NCBI GenBank assembly: GCA_020284085.1
Contig: JACEVL010000675.1
Coordinates: 124,501-188,500 of the forward strand
Length of the DNA stretch: 64,000 nucleotides
Source: Aporrectodea caliginosa
Taxonomy: Eukaryota; Annelida; Clitellata; Crassiclitellata; Lumbricidae
Direction: 5' to 3'
Shown here: one piece after another, positions 35,690 to 48,131 of the stretch
How the letters are laid out: every line of letters starts with the position of its first letter
Position numbering within the stretch: position 1 is the stretch's first letter
Position numbers and translations under genes: made by a program
Notes under the pieces: generated by a model
What the model saw: the letters and a program-made list of their open reading frames with translations, nothing else
The model's database searches: none
Told to the model about the DNA's origin: nothing

Positions 35690-36257
35690 TAATTTTTTAT
35701 AGTTAACTTAAACTGTTACTATTTTTCAACTAAAATAAAAAAGTTTAACTAAAAGTTGGCAACTGATTTTGTATATAAGTTAACTAAACTAAAAATATTG
35801 AGTTAAACTTTTTCCAACTTATTAACAAACTTTTTCACAAACATTTTCAAAATGACAGAGGTTACGTGAACTGTAATAATGCAGAGAACCAATGACAATT
35901 TCACTTTCAAACTATGTAGCCTAATGTGTACTAGACTAATAGTCCTAGTACAGTTCTACAAGAAAAATCATGAAGAAAGTTACTAATGGTGCAGTGCAAT
36001 GTACAGTTCACTTCACTTGAGTAATAAAACCAGTTCTCGTGGCAATTATTGCGAAAGATAGTTACTGATTTTGTTACTTAAATTTTCTAGCTAATAACTA
36101 AAAAATATGAGTTAAACTTTTTAGTTAATAACTAAAAAATATTAGTTAAACTTTGGTTTTAACTAAATTATTTTCTTGAGGTGAACTTCTGCCTTAACTA
36201 AAAAATTTAGTTAAACTAAAAGTTTGCAACTTTTTAGTTAACTTTTGCCCATCACTG
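35690..36257. mobile_element. Probable hAT-like element with TTTAGTTAAAC motifs
   Basis: The right end TTGCCCATCACTG is of hAT type, and AGTTAACTAAAAA/TTTAGTTAAAC motifs repeat across the region in both orientations. The left end is not resolved. Confidence 0.5.
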
Positions 36258-36436
36258 TCAATTCATTGAAACATTAAAAATCGATTTGTCTAAGGCATGA
36301 CAGATGCGTTGTATTATTTGCACAAGGAGGCGCTTACAAAAAGGTGGCCTTTACAATAGACCGTTAAAATAATAATTTGTGTGCTATAATATAATGCGCG
36401 AAGCCGAATGAGTATATCCCTAAGCCCTTCCCACGC

Positions 36437-36565
36437 ACGCAGACAGACAGACATACACACAGACGGATACACTCACTCGCAGACCGTCGCACACCCACAC
36501 ACACGCATACAGGCAGACAGACGGACGAGCAGACGGTCCGAGAGACGGACAGACAGACATATAGA
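36437..36565. repeat. (CAGA)n-type microsatellite, degenerate
   Basis: CAGACAGACAGA and CACACAC stretches. The open frames on both strands here are low-complexity artefacts. Confidence 0.9.
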
Positions 36566-36879
36566 CAAATACCTGTTGCAAGTGTCATTTTGGAGACAGC
36601 TAGAGTCACTTTTATTCATTGGAGTTCAATAATGAAAACAAACAAATGCCGAACAATGACAATGGACTCCATTTGTCTAATTCACAATAGCACTGCGCTG
36701 TGTTTACCAATAAGCGCATTCGTTGTTGACATGAAATGATAAATGAATTATTGGTTGCAGGTGCGTTGTGTTTACCAGTGTGTTTGCTCCGGTTGGGTCT
36801 TCTCTTTTCTTTGTCCAGTCATCGTTTTTTGTATTAAATTGTCTTCATTCATTCTTTCATAATAATTCATCGTTCATGG

Positions 36880-37290
36880 TCAACCAACTCAACTGCACTG
36901 GCTTCCTCTCTCTGACCACATTCAGCTTAAAGTCCTTGCTTTGGTCCTCAAATTCAAACTGGGTATTTCCCCAAAATACCTCGAGGACCTCATTCGTCCT
37001 CCTCTTTCTGCATCTTCTCATCGGCCTCTCCTATCTCTGGACCGGTCAGACTTCTTTGTCCCACGAGCTAGAACCACGATTGCTCAAACTCGATCCTTTA
37101 CCATCATTGGGCCCTCTTTACGGAATGCCCTTCCCTTCACTTTGCGTGAGACTTTCCTTTCTGGATCATTGTCTTCATCTCTCTCCTTAAAGCCTATTTC
37201 TTCTCTCGGGGTTTTCGCTTTGGGAGCGATACTGAATGGCCACGGCAGAGCTTCTCATTTGAGGCGATCGATCTATCGATCTCCTTGATC
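36880..37290 (+). mobile_element. CR1/L2-like LINE, reverse transcriptase end
   Basis: The frame starting near 36941 reads FKLGISPKYLEDLIRPPLSA, then DFFVPRARTTIAQTRSF and GPSLRNALPFTLR, ending FALGAILNG. This is the same C-terminal pattern as the LINE at 3284. It is 5'-truncated. Confidence 0.8.
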
Positions 37291-37539
37291 GAACGCCTAG
37301 CAAAGGTCTGGTAGATCGATAAATCGATCGCGCTCGATGAGTTAGACTCCAAGCGAAACCTGGAGCCAGGCGACTATTTTACTATTTTATTTATCTAATT
37401 TACATTACTTGTGAAAGTTCAGGCTAGGATCGATGCAAAAATTGCATTGACAAGTAGAGGAGGCTTATCGACGGTTAATAAGTTTGCGTATATCGTACTC
37501 TAACAGTTAATGGACAACCATATAATATGCAGCTATACG

Positions 37540-37720
37540 CAGTGTTGTTCAGTAATTGAAATACATGTAATTGAATTACGTAGGCCCTAATTGAATTACA
37601 AGTTCTGTAATTGTAATTTAATTACATTTTGAGTCCAGTAATTGTAATTTTATTTCAATTGCAATATTGCATGCAATTTGCAATTGAATGAAGTGCAAAT
37701 TACGAATTACTTTGATAAAG
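37540..37720. mobile_element. One end of a hAT-like element
   Basis: CAGTGTTGTTCAGTAATTGA followed by many TAATTGAATTAC/GTAATTGTAATT motifs, a common hAT subterminal style. The partner end was not found. Confidence 0.45.
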
Positions 37721-37894
37721 TCAGCCACGATGCCAGCCTGCCGGTTTGATCCGGGTCAAGCCTTTAATTCAACTTCCGGTCGGGCTGGCGGCGCATCGGC
37801 CGCCAGCCAACATTCGTTCAGAGGAAATGTGGGGTTTAATTGGTGATTAAACCGTTTGTTAGCAAAGGCCTCGCGTATTCGGGGATATAAGACG

Positions 37895-38305
37895 TCCGAG
37901 CCCGATTCTGCGATGTCTACTGAGTCAGCCGCGAGGAATTATGCGTTCTTGGACGATCTCTAATACCTACAGTCGTCACCGCGTGGTTGCCGCCATGCAA
38001 ACAACGAAACAACGAACAGCCGCAACTTCCACGTGCTCCTCCGTAGATCTTCAGAATTGGACAATAAAGATAACATCAACCATCACGTGCATTCGATCGA
38101 GGACATACTGCGACCAAGTCCGATTCTGCGATGCCTGCCGAGCTAGCTCGTGGAATTACGCACTTTTGGAAATTGGACGACCTCTAACAAAGCGTCACGG
38201 CGTGGCCGACGCCATATGTTTCTCTTAAACAACGAAAATCCGCGTTCTCCACGTGCTTCTCCGTAGGCCCGCAGCATGGGACATTGGACAATACAGATTA
38301 CATCA
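37895..38305. repeat. Two imperfect direct repeats, period about 219 bp
   Basis: Units starting at 37898 and 38117 share CCGATTCTGCGATG, a CGGAATTA/GGAATTACGC-like segment, CAACGAA and CCACGTGCT, then a GACAATA-AGAT-ACATCAA end. GC content is higher than in the surroundings. No protein motif was seen. Confidence 0.75.
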
Positions 38306-38730
38306 AACATCAATATATAGCAGGAGTCTAAAATCGGCCGTTATACCTCTGGCACGTCGCCTTTGCAGCATCAACTGGTAACCAATTAATTCAACATTCC
38401 TCTGACGATCAACATCGTCAACCTGATGGATGGCGCCTAACAGGCTGCCGCATTAGTACTTTATTATTATTACTTTACAATATTATTACTTCTGTGTTTT
38501 AGTTTATATTCAATTTCTATCAACTGTAGTTGCGAATCTGTTGGTTGGGCCTAACGTGTTTGCGGGAGCCTGCCACTGAAGACTCCTCTTCTAGTGAGAA
38601 ATGTTAACCATCTGAAATATAACACTTAACATCATGAGACTAGCACAGACATTATCTTCCTTTATTATTCTCCTGTTACGCGCCTTTGTGCAAGATTCCA
38701 ATTTTGTTTAGGCGCGTTATAAATGACAGT

Positions 38731-38872
<142 letters not shown>

Positions 38873-39377
38873 AAACCGTTTATAATGGCGGGCCAGTGGC
38901 AATATATTCCAACAAGTAGCGGGCCAAGGTGCCGAAGGTCTCTGAGCAAAATTGGGTATATGGGTCTGGAAGGGGCTCTGGAAGGTGAGCCCATCCTAGA
39001 AAAGTTTTCAAAACTAAATCTTAAATGGTGCATTTGTTGGCATACAAACAGTTAAATAAATTAGGCTTGCAAAATCTTAATTTTGATCTTCATTATCAGT
39101 CACGAACATTATATAAAACTCATTGAGCCTCAAGTCTCAGGTCAACGTATTCTAGTTTCTAGGTATTGTACATAAAGAAGTCAAATTTATTTTAGTCTGG
39201 TGCTTAGAACAAGTCCGTGTCAAACAACAATAACAAAATCGCAATAACAAACGCAATAACAAAATCGCAATAAAAAAATTAATGAAATTATGTAGTCATT
39301 AGGCAGGGCTCCGTGGGCCAGAAAAACATCGTCGGCGCGCCAGAAATTGCCTGCAGGCCGACTCTTTGACACCTCTG
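38873..39377. mobile_element. Non-autonomous hAT-like element
   Basis: CAGGGCTGTCAAAC at the left and TTTGACACCTCTG at the right are inverted. The GCGGGCCA...GGGCCAG interior is typical of such elements. The flanks TAATAATT and CTTTAATT agree only partly, perhaps because the microsatellite has changed. Confidence 0.7.
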
Positions 39378-39689
39378 CTTTAATTGAATAAACTGCTGTG
39401 CTTCATGACTGCGTGGCAACATTTTTGTGAACATTATTCTATCCTTACACCCCTCTTACAATCATACAGCGCACTTTGATAGACCTGTGAAAACGTAAAA
39501 CTCTGAAACTCAGAAATATAGTCTACAAACTTTGCGAAAACGTAAATCTTGAGGCGACTCCATCATTAACAACTTGAGATGCTCGAATGACGGTGCAGGA
39601 GTTCAGTTTCCGCGAGTAGCCTACATTATAGCATAAGTCATAATTTCTAACTCTAACAGGCATTGATGTTCGAGCGTTCAATAACGTTA

Positions 39690-39800
39690 TAGAGTCTACT
39701 CGAAAAACTTACCAAGTCGAGTCGATCAAATTTTTTTCGACTCGATCGACTTGCAAGCCGAGTTGATCGTTGTTTCCTCGACTTTACTCGACTATGAAAT
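39690..39800. repeat. TCGACTCGATCGAC-rich segment
   Basis: Same motif set as the two ends of the element at 17815-19096, including GTTGTTTCCTCGACT. Probably a solitary element end. Confidence 0.5.
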
Positions 39801-39940
39801 ATGCTTAGGCCCTACATATTATTTCTTGTGGCTACGTAACAAAATGACCTACATGATATAATGACGTAATTTGGTGTAAACACACAACTACCGTATGAAC
39901 CTGATTTCTAGTTCAGTACAAATTATATATTATTAGCCTC

Positions 39941-40640
39941 TTGGTTCTTATTGTTAATCTCCTGAAGAGGTATATCCACCGCTGCCGTTGCTAGTCCCAA
40001 GCCATTGTTAAGGAAACGAAAATAATAAAGAACAAGACATAATGCATGCTGCAGAAATTCTGTTTGTTTCAAGTCAACAGACGTATTAAAAGATATTTTA
40101 TAATTTTAGTCAAAGGTCATTCCAGGTAAACATGTAGACTTAGACCGTTGTGCAGAGAACCTGATGATAGGATTTTCCGTTTCGTAATCATCGGAAAGGT
40201 GTTTCTTCTCTGTCCAAACGAAGCACAACTCTAATTTCACAATTGCACAGAGAATACAAATTTAAAATCTTAGCTATGAGAAAAATTTCTATTCGATGGT
40301 TTAATCCATGATAGCCGATCCCAATCTATTACCTATGTAGGCCTAAACACCTAGCTTATATTAAAACTAGGCAGTCCCATGATCTCTTAATTCCGTATAA
40401 ATGGTGAAGGCAAATAGCTTTGTAGGCCTAATTAATCAATCAATCATTCGTTCGTTCATTCTTGTATTTACTTGCATTTACTTGTACATGGCTGCAACTG
40501 CAAGATGTCTAAAACACTGCAAACTATTATGTACTTTCATTTTGTTGGTAAAGTAACTTATTATAATGATCTTAGGTTGAGAATTTTCAAGAATCACACG
40601 AAACATAGCCTACAGATTGTGTTATAGTTTACCTAGCTGA
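39941..40640. repeat. Left flank block of duplicated unit (copy D)
   Basis: Near-identical start to copy B (from CTGCCGTTGCTAGTCCC). Carries stop codons in the frame that is open in copies B and C. Confidence 0.8.
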
Positions 40641-41339
40641 ATATGGCGCTCAAAGGCATCGCTTGCAGAGCAGTTACTAAGGTATCTTCATTCTGATGCT
40701 TCACTTGAGTTCTACTGGACCTACCATTATGTGCATTCCCCAAAAAACTGTTTACTGTTGCCTTCTTGACTGAAATTTCTGATGAATGGGCAGTCAGTAG
40801 CCTACAGTGGGTACACCATGGTAGTCATAATGTTTATGCTCGGTAGTCTTTGATATGGCTCAGACCAATAAAGCTTAAACAAGTTATGATTAAGTTCTGC
40901 CAATCCGTCTCTGTGGTATTCGTAAATATGGAACCACAGTAGTCAGGTCGGTTAAGAGGCTTTGGCATTAGTGATTTGAGGATGGGAGTGATATGGTGAT
41001 TCTTGGGTGTTCTGGTCACCGGGAGGTCTAGTGAGTTGTAGACACCAAATTTGAATGAATTCAAGGTTGAGGGAGAGTGATCTGCGGTAATAAAGCTTGG
41101 AGTGGACAATTGGGGTAGCAATGGTGGAGGTAGTATTATTGTCGAGCATGATTCGGATGTGAAGGGATACACTAATGAAACAAAGACAGCAGGAGGCATG
41201 TAAGATCTGAAACTATGCGTCTTCCCATTATGTGAAATTGAATGGATTCACATAGGCCCCTAATGGGTCCAAACTGAACTGAACAAGTCGATCCTCATAA
41301 TGACATACGCATCTTTCTGGAATAACGGCTCCTAAACTA

Positions 41340-42350
41340 TTCCCTTGTGTATCCCTATTTGACATAGGGCCCTACTGCAACATGGTATGGGCAGCCACGT
41401 ATTGTTCAAGGCTACGTAGATTAAATGTCCTGCAAAAGCGAGCTGTTCGTATAGTGGCAGGGGCCCCTTACGGGTCCCACACTAGTCAATTATTCTCTCA
41501 ATTTAATCTTCTAAAAGTGGAACAGATAAGAACCTTACAAGTGGGTGAGTTTATGTACCGTTATGATAGAGACCTTCTCCCCCCAGTATTTAAATGACTT
41601 TTCCGTCTCAACTCCGAAGTGCATTCCCACCTTACGAGAAATTCCAGATCTTATCGCTGTATCTATGCCCACACTAACACCCGCCTATTCTCAATCAAAC
41701 TATCTGGCGTTTTAATTTGGGAAAAAATTCCACCTGAAATCCGACAGTCACCTAGTTTGTCTATATTTAAAAGAAAACTGCGCACCCATCTTGTTATGGA
41801 GGTTAATCAATAGTCTTTTCCTAAATGGAGTGTTTTTCTTGTTTTTTCCGGGCATTTCTTGCGATTGTTAGTTAAGGTTTATAATGATACAAATGCAATG
41901 CAGTACTCTTAAATACATCACTCATCCTGTTGTAGCCTAATAATATCATTGATGAAGGACATAACGGACGGTCATTTATTGAAGGTGTTTCCTCTTAGGT
42001 TTTTTCTTTTCATGTCATTGTTGAAGTAGTAAAGTTAGTTAAGGTTTATTTAGTATAATATTATATGGAACTTAGTACTTTTGTGGATTCTAATCATCCA
42101 GCTATTTAAGAATTAGATTTGCTGCCATCACTCTTTATGCAACATGACTTCGTAATTCGCCTCTGTTTTGAGTGGCGCTATATAAATGCTTGATTACGAT
42201 TACGATTACGATATATGTGTCCCTATTTAGCTGGATCTAATGATCCCTTCAGGGCCTCTTTTTTGAAACCATACAAGTCATTCATGTTATTACATTACAC
42301 TGTGAATTCTATTGCTGTTTCAAAATAAAAAAGAATTGAATTGAATTAAA
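41340..42350 (+). mobile_element. CR1-like LINE 3' part
   Basis: Codons 41382-41597 and 41619-41813 in two frames read MVWAATYCSRLRRLNVLQKR, EQIRTLQVGEFMYRY, AHTNTRLFSIKLSG and ending IFKRKLRTHL. The 3' UTR includes GTGTCCCTATTTAGC and the element ends in (GAATT)n. A second LINE end with a (GATTAC)n tail (about 42130-42211) is nested in the 3' UTR. Same family as 10055-10862, but an independent insertion. Confidence 0.85.
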
Positions 42351-42384
42351 ACTGCCATCCACTGCATTAGACCGTAGAAATTTC

Positions 42385-43120
42385 CACTTATGCTAAACTA
42401 TATCTCTTATCCATCCCATCAACGCCTCGTTCTATTCTATTCTCACTTCTTTTCCCTTCGATCTCCATCTCTCCTCGAAGACTGTCTCTGTCATCGTTTC
42501 TGTTATCACTACAATTTTTTGTTCTCTCTCTCTCACTCCCTCCTGTTTCACTACTCGAAACTTCTTGGTGAATATACTGGTCCCTCACCCAAATTTTGTG
42601 TAGCGCTGAGAATTGTCGGAGATTTACATTACATCACATTTCCCGTGGCTCTTCAGTCTCTCATCACTCACCTTCTCAGAGAAGCACATCTGGACCAGAC
42701 AAACTTTTAACAACAGTCCCATCCCGAATCTTCCAATTTTATCTACGCAAACTGAGCAGTGAGCACTTGTATTTTCCCGGCTGAACCTCTCTTCAAACTC
42801 ATTCTTTAGCCTCCACCAATCTGGCTGAATTCACCAGAAACACAAATCCACTTAAACTCTACTAGCCTCTTTTTACAATAAATTGGCTCATGCTGTCATC
42901 CATCAACAAGTCTCCTGCTTCTGTCTTCTCGATATCGGTATCAATGATCATGGCCTTTTGGCCGACTATCTACTGCTCTTCTGTGGTTCCAGTCCGACTG
43001 GTCTTCCCACTACGTCTCTGTTAAAGCCTCATCTCTTCACGAATTCCTACCCAGGCGAATCTGATCCTCCATCTTCCAACATTTTTCAACCCCTAAACGA
43101 TGCCCTCCTTACTTCTTAAC

Positions 43121-43181
<61 letters not shown>

Positions 43182-43260
43182 CTGGAAACAGGACTTTGAC
43201 CTCTTTTCGACATCTCTGGACAACCCATCTAACTCGACACAGCGCTCGTGATTAAGCTGG
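42385..43260 (+). repeat. LINE remnant and 3'-flank module (copy D), with (CT)n
   Basis: Corresponds to 29555-30720 of copy C. Contains decayed reverse transcriptase text near 42900-43030 and a CT microsatellite at 43123-43176. Confidence 0.65.
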
Positions 43261-43335
43261 TGCACTGTGGTGTTTTAGAAATGTAAACTTAACGATTACG
43301 ATTACGAACTCGACAATAGGCGTAACAGTTTACCT

Positions 43336-46309
43336 TTATGGATCGTATGGATCGGCACCTTTCGTCGTCATAGTTGTTCCAGTAGCGGGTCTGGGTGTAG
43401 GTCCTGGACAGCTGCACCTGTAAGACAAACTTAACCGTAGACTTATAGCAACCCGAAACCTTTATAGGAAGAGCTGAGAAGTCAGTGAACACACTGAACA
43501 TTCGAAACAGCAGGTCAAAAATAGAGATTTGTCTCATTGGTGGATACATTAAGTTACGTAATGTTATACGCCTAATGCAAATCCCGGAAAATTCTCACAC
43601 AAACGCTGCATCAGGAGATCAGACTAAACAGCAGTGCCATATGAAATCAAATCATCAAGTCTAGAGTCACGTTTTTGACCAGTTCCGATGCCATTAGCTA
43701 TTGATAGATTAATTCGTGTAGGAAATATATGGAGCCCATCATAGTGTTTCACTAACGATTACGGTTTCACGTGCTCTCAAATACGCTAAACAAACCTGTG
43801 TTACCAGGTCATGTCGGAAGAATAATCCATGACTAATGTGTTTGCTTAGGCCTATTTAATCAGAACAGTTTTTAGCATTTGCTTCACTGTCCTTAGCAAT
43901 AATAATTAGCCTAGGAGTAACAGGCCTAATAAAAAATTTCCCAGAAGGAGCAAATGAACGCACAGACATTCTACGCGAAAGATGTTGCTGAGCTAAACTA
44001 AATTTATATCGGTTAGACCAGCTTATGTTGGAAGGATAATTTTACATTCTAATAGTGTTTGTGTGATATGTTATGGCGACTAACCTGTCAACTGACACGG
44101 TAGGCTATCTCGCCGATGACACAGAATGTTGCTTAGGCCTAATCATTTGTAGGCTACGGTTTACGTTCAAACCACGATCACAAAACAGCGATCATCAAAA
44201 GCGCGATTACAAAATAGCGATGCAAAACAGAGAGAGTGCATAAAATAGCGATCGTAGACCATTTTTAAGGAATATATTTTTCAAAAATCAGAAGAGCATT
44301 TGGCATTAGTTTCATGGTCCATAACAAATTTGGAGTAGGCTAATACCGATCACTATCCAGAAGAAAAACTTTGCCGAACTAAGGCGCAGATATTCTACGC
44401 GAAAGATGCTGATAAGCTGCATTAGGCCTAAATAGTCTACGAACTGATCGTCATAGACGGATAGGCCTAGGATATACTGACCAATTTTAGCTCTAGAATG
44501 ATTCCTTAAATGTCACTAATCATTGCAATCTCTCCACGCAGAACGTCCATTTTATCACTTTTTGACATTTCTTTGGTGTAAAAACGTTACCTGTAGACAG
44601 GTACTTCATCACATGGTCCATTTTCTTTATGGCTGGTCCCTTGATCCACTACAACCACAGAGAAGTTGAAATCTGTAACGGCGACTTGCAGGCCAGGACA
44701 ACCCGAACACAGGATGTTGGAATACACAACCCCAGTCGTTGAGTTTGTGTACTGGATTCTAGTGACGTTTCCCAATCCACCAACTTTAGGATCGCACTGC
44801 CGCAGAAGAAACAAGAGGAGTGAGAAATACACGTACTGTAGTATGGCTTCGATTATAATCAGACAAAATTGCATACGAACAGCACTTACACGATTTGATC
44901 TAGTATTTTCAATTTGACCTACTCATAAAAGATATTTGATGAATGGATGATGGTTTTCAAAAGATTGAACACGCTCAAAAGGTCTAAAGAAATCCTTGAT
45001 TGACATCTGATTCACACATTTCAAACTAAGCTAGCCTAGGCCTACGTGTACACTGTTTAGTCGAAGAATCAACCAGAAGCAGTCATCTTATTGTATTGTA
45101 TTTAAGTATTTTGTAAAGCGCCTATAGTAGGCTGAACGGTGAACCGTTCAGAAGCGATCCCAGTGCGCAGTGCGCAAGGCCCCGGGAAAGAATCAGGTTT
45201 TGAGAAAAGCAAAGACCTACCAGACCTACATAATATAGAGTTGTAGAGCGAACAGGAGGAGGCAGCGCATTCCAAAGAAAAGGACCGATTGAAGCAAGGA
45301 TCGAGACTGAGCAACAAAGGATCGAGAGTTAGGTGTGCACTGTATATATTCGATTAACCTTGTAGACCTAAATGTGCGTAAAGTGTTTTTAGTCACAATC
45401 ACTGCCAAAGAAGGTATCAACATTTCCGTAATTACGATAGGCTATCACCGAGAAAAACCATGGCTTAAATTGTTAACGACTTGTTTTGGACTAATATCTG
45501 AACAAATGTTGCCTCGTCTAGGCCTTATGTATTCTAATCAAGTCTGATCTAATTTAATATAAACTTTGATTCATCGTCAGATTCAGAAGACGAAAGCTCT
45601 CGTCTATCAATCTGCCACCGACATCGAAATCGTAAATTCTAAATTTCTAAGACGACACTTGAAAAATGAGTCCAAGCACCAGCCTTTCCACAAGCGTCTA
45701 TGAGGTTTATCAAATAAATCATGTCTATCAGAATATTAGCACCTCATACTTCAATGAAGAGAAAACTGGATGAATTGAAACATTCTAAATAATGTAGGCT
45801 ACGTGGGCCTACTCTTTAAGAAGCCAGAATGTCGAGCACAGACCTATATACTCTGCGAATTCCAAATTTCTATATCACCACGCATGCAGTACGTGTTACT
45901 GTACCAAGTGTTCAAGGTCTTCGTAGTCAAACTAGTAATGAAGTTGTTGTGCAATGAAGATTATTATAATTATGAAATTCATAGTTTAAAAAAATCATGA
46001 TTGGGCCTACTTGAAACTTGTCATGCCAGTTACTGAATAAATTAATTCACTTCTGTTCTTGAGGTTTATGTAAAATTTATGGACTAACATAATTCTGCGA
46101 CTCACATAGCATGGTATCACTGGAGATCCATCTGACGGTCGAAGCCACGCGATAGTCTTCTGAGCATAGCGGACTGCCCATTGAGAGTTCATTTTGATGG
46201 CTGCCATGACTGCTTGACATCTTAAGGTGTCTGACGCCTGAACATTTCTTTCCGAGTTCAGTGCAAGATAGAAGCAGGCGAATACGAAGTAGCACTTGAA
46301 TCTTGCCAT
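43336..46309 (-). CDS. Secreted eight-cysteine protein, paralog D
   Basis: Exons 46309-46106, 44796-44591 and 43417-43336 give 163 codons plus TAA, with conserved junctions and phases. The signal peptide MARFKCYFVFACFYLA is followed by SDTLRCQAVMAAIKMNSQW. Exon 2 begins CDPKVGGLGNVTRIQ and has VVVVDQGTSHKENGPC where the others have VGV.ENG. The tail is CSCPGPTPRPATG ending ADPYDP. All core cysteines and an NST sequon are kept. A short LINE (45089-45330) lies in intron 1. It is the rightmost copy and is followed by the unit's right-end block and then the ERMP1 region. Confidence 0.78.
45089..45330 (-). mobile_element. CR1/L2-like LINE 3' end in intron 1 of paralog D
   Basis: Left end TTGTATTGTATT and GTAAAGCGCC, with the GCGATCCCAGTGCG body of the family. 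Paralog C has the unoccupied site: GCAGTAATCTTAGGTGTGCA at 32528-32547 is split here by the insertion. Confidence 0.85.
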
Positions 46310-46369
46310 CTCGTAAGTCGTCGCCAGAACGGTCTTCAGCTGATGACTGTTCGTAGCTGTCAATGGTGC

Positions 46370-46377
46370 TTATATAC
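46370..46377 (-). promoter_or_regulatory. TATA box of paralog D
   Basis: GTATATAAGC on the minus strand, about 60 bp before the ATG at 46309. The conserved CACCTGTTGCTGTCATT block follows at about 46405-46425. Confidence 0.75.
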
Positions 46378-46439
46378 ACTCGTTTATAGCTCTCAATCGA
46401 AGAACACCTGTTGCTGTCATTGCAACATCTCAGCTTTTA

Positions 46440-46830
46440 ATACAACATGTGGGCTACTTCTTAAACACCCAATATCCCGTATTCGCAACTGCCAATCATT
46501 TATTTTTTTGACGTGCTCATTGAAAACGGACAGTCTAAATAAGAAAGTAAATTAATTATCCTGTGGAACACTTTTAAAGGAGGCTGTCATTAAGTAGTGG
46601 CTGTCAATCGTTTACCAAATCGTTCTGACTTAGGAATGATTGATGATGACTTTCCTGTTGAAGTCAAAACGTCCAAGCGAGCTTCAATAGATGAAAAGCT
46701 CATATTCGATCCGTTTCAGATGGTCTTTTATGGAAACCTTTTTTGAAACTTTGTTTTTCATAGTGCGATACAGCCTTTTATCCGCAGCCCACTGGCAGTT
46801 TGTGTAGGGCTGTAAAAGTAGGCCATCGTG
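46440..46830. repeat. Right-end block of duplicated unit (copy D)
   Basis: Matches 15765-16145 base for base over long runs, for example AAAGGAGGCTGTCATTAAGT. It lacks the hAT element found just beyond copy B. Confidence 0.8.
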
Positions 46831-46979
46831 TAGGGTTAAGAGTTCCGAGATAAATTCTCTAACGCAAGAGAAAGATTATGCGTTGAGTTCCGATAAGTGA
46901 CCGCTACTTAATTATAATCCAGCCAATCCAGCCTAATAAATTTTAATTAGGCTACATTGCATACTTCGTCTAGTTGTTT

Positions 46980-47460
46980 CTCTTAACGTCTCTCCGTCAG
47001 GTGCCGCCCAACTGGGGGAATCGACTCGGGGCCCTGAAATGGAAAGATATCCGTAGGTTGTAGAGCGTCAGACTCGTGGTCAAGAGAATTAGGAGATCCA
47101 GGAGCCATCCCCGGGGCCATGCTATCAGGGATGGGGATCTGAACCGTCCTAGGGAGTTCGTATTATCCAGGGATGGTTACAAGTGGTATCCAGGCCGCGG
47201 TCTTCGTGCTGAGGGCAGCCTGCTGATTAGGCTGGTCAGGGTTCTCCCGGGCCCAGAGTCTTACTGTGTTTCCATCCCCCACCAGGCGATCACCTAAATC
47301 CCTCAGCATCTTCCTTTGCGTGTCGGTAACGCAAGTCAAGACAGCCAACTGAGAGTTTAAGTCAGTAGTGGATGTTACTGCATTAGAGGGCGTATCTGCC
47401 CGTTCTACCCTATGAGGTATCATCTGGGCTGTTGCCTCTTTCTCCACTAAATTTAATTCA
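46980..47460. other. Unassigned stretch with one minus-strand frame
   Basis: The frame at 47447-47163 (95 codons, minus) contains LNSQLAVLTCVTDTQRKMLR, and the neighbouring plus strand has GTAGAGCGTCAGACTCGTGG, a tRNA-like A-box stretch. Neither could be tied to a family. It may be retroelement debris. Confidence 0.35.
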
Positions 47461-47474
47461 GATATGTCAGACTA

Positions 47475-47941
47475 GGGGCCGTCCATAAATGACGTCACGC
47501 TATTTTGGCCGATTTTAACACCCCCCCCCCCTCGTCACACTTCGTCACAAAAGGTAAGACCCCTCTGAAAATGACGTCACAAAGCTCTGACCCCCCCCCC
47601 TAAAACCAATTTCCATGGCGAAGCAAAATGCTCCTTCATGGAACAAATAGCGAAAGCATAAATATTTTAAAATCTAACGGTGACCAAATATTGAAATAAT
47701 TAGAAAATTATTAATAATGGTGCCCGTATACATTAAAATAATTAAAAAAATAATTAAAATTTAATCCTCAAAATTATTGCTGTTATTATTAAAATTAAAT
47801 TGTTGTTAATTGTTAAATTTAATAACATAGACCTGGTGTGACGTCACACTACTCAGACCCCCACCCCCATGTCACACATCGTCACAAATTTCCGACCTCC
47901 CTCCCCCCTAGGTGCGTGACGTCATTTATGGACGGCCCCCT
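47475..47941. mobile_element. MITE in the ERMP1 promoter region, four TGACGTCA sites
   Basis: Inverted ends of about 26 bp start GGGGCCGTCCATAAATGACG and are flanked by CTAG on both sides. TGACGTCA occurs at 47490-47497, 47572-47579, 47839-47846 and 47917-47924. Runs of C flank the inner sites. The element ends 190 bp before the ERMP1 start codon. Superfamily not assigned. Confidence 0.82.
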
Positions 47942-48131
47942 AGCCAATAACTAGGGCTTATTTAGCAAAGTACAGATAAGCGTGCAAGTTGCGATTGAGA
48001 AATTTGGAGTTTACGATTACGATCAGCATAATCAAAAGCACTTTGTCCGAACTATACTCGCTTCTGTTCTATACCTCCACAGAGTAGACTCAGAGCATGG
48101 TCGGAGTAAACGTGGAACTAGCCGGAAAAAG

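Noticed and set aside
36364..36632. Cys/Val-rich and Arg/Thr-rich frames
   Set aside because: They come from a CAGA-type low-complexity tract.
47163..47447. 95-codon minus-strand frame as a gene
   Set aside because: No signal peptide, domain, second copy or splice context was recognised; left as unassigned.
47982..48131. Fifty extra codons before the ERMP1 start
   Set aside because: The frame is open but begins with GTG and has no ATG before 48132.
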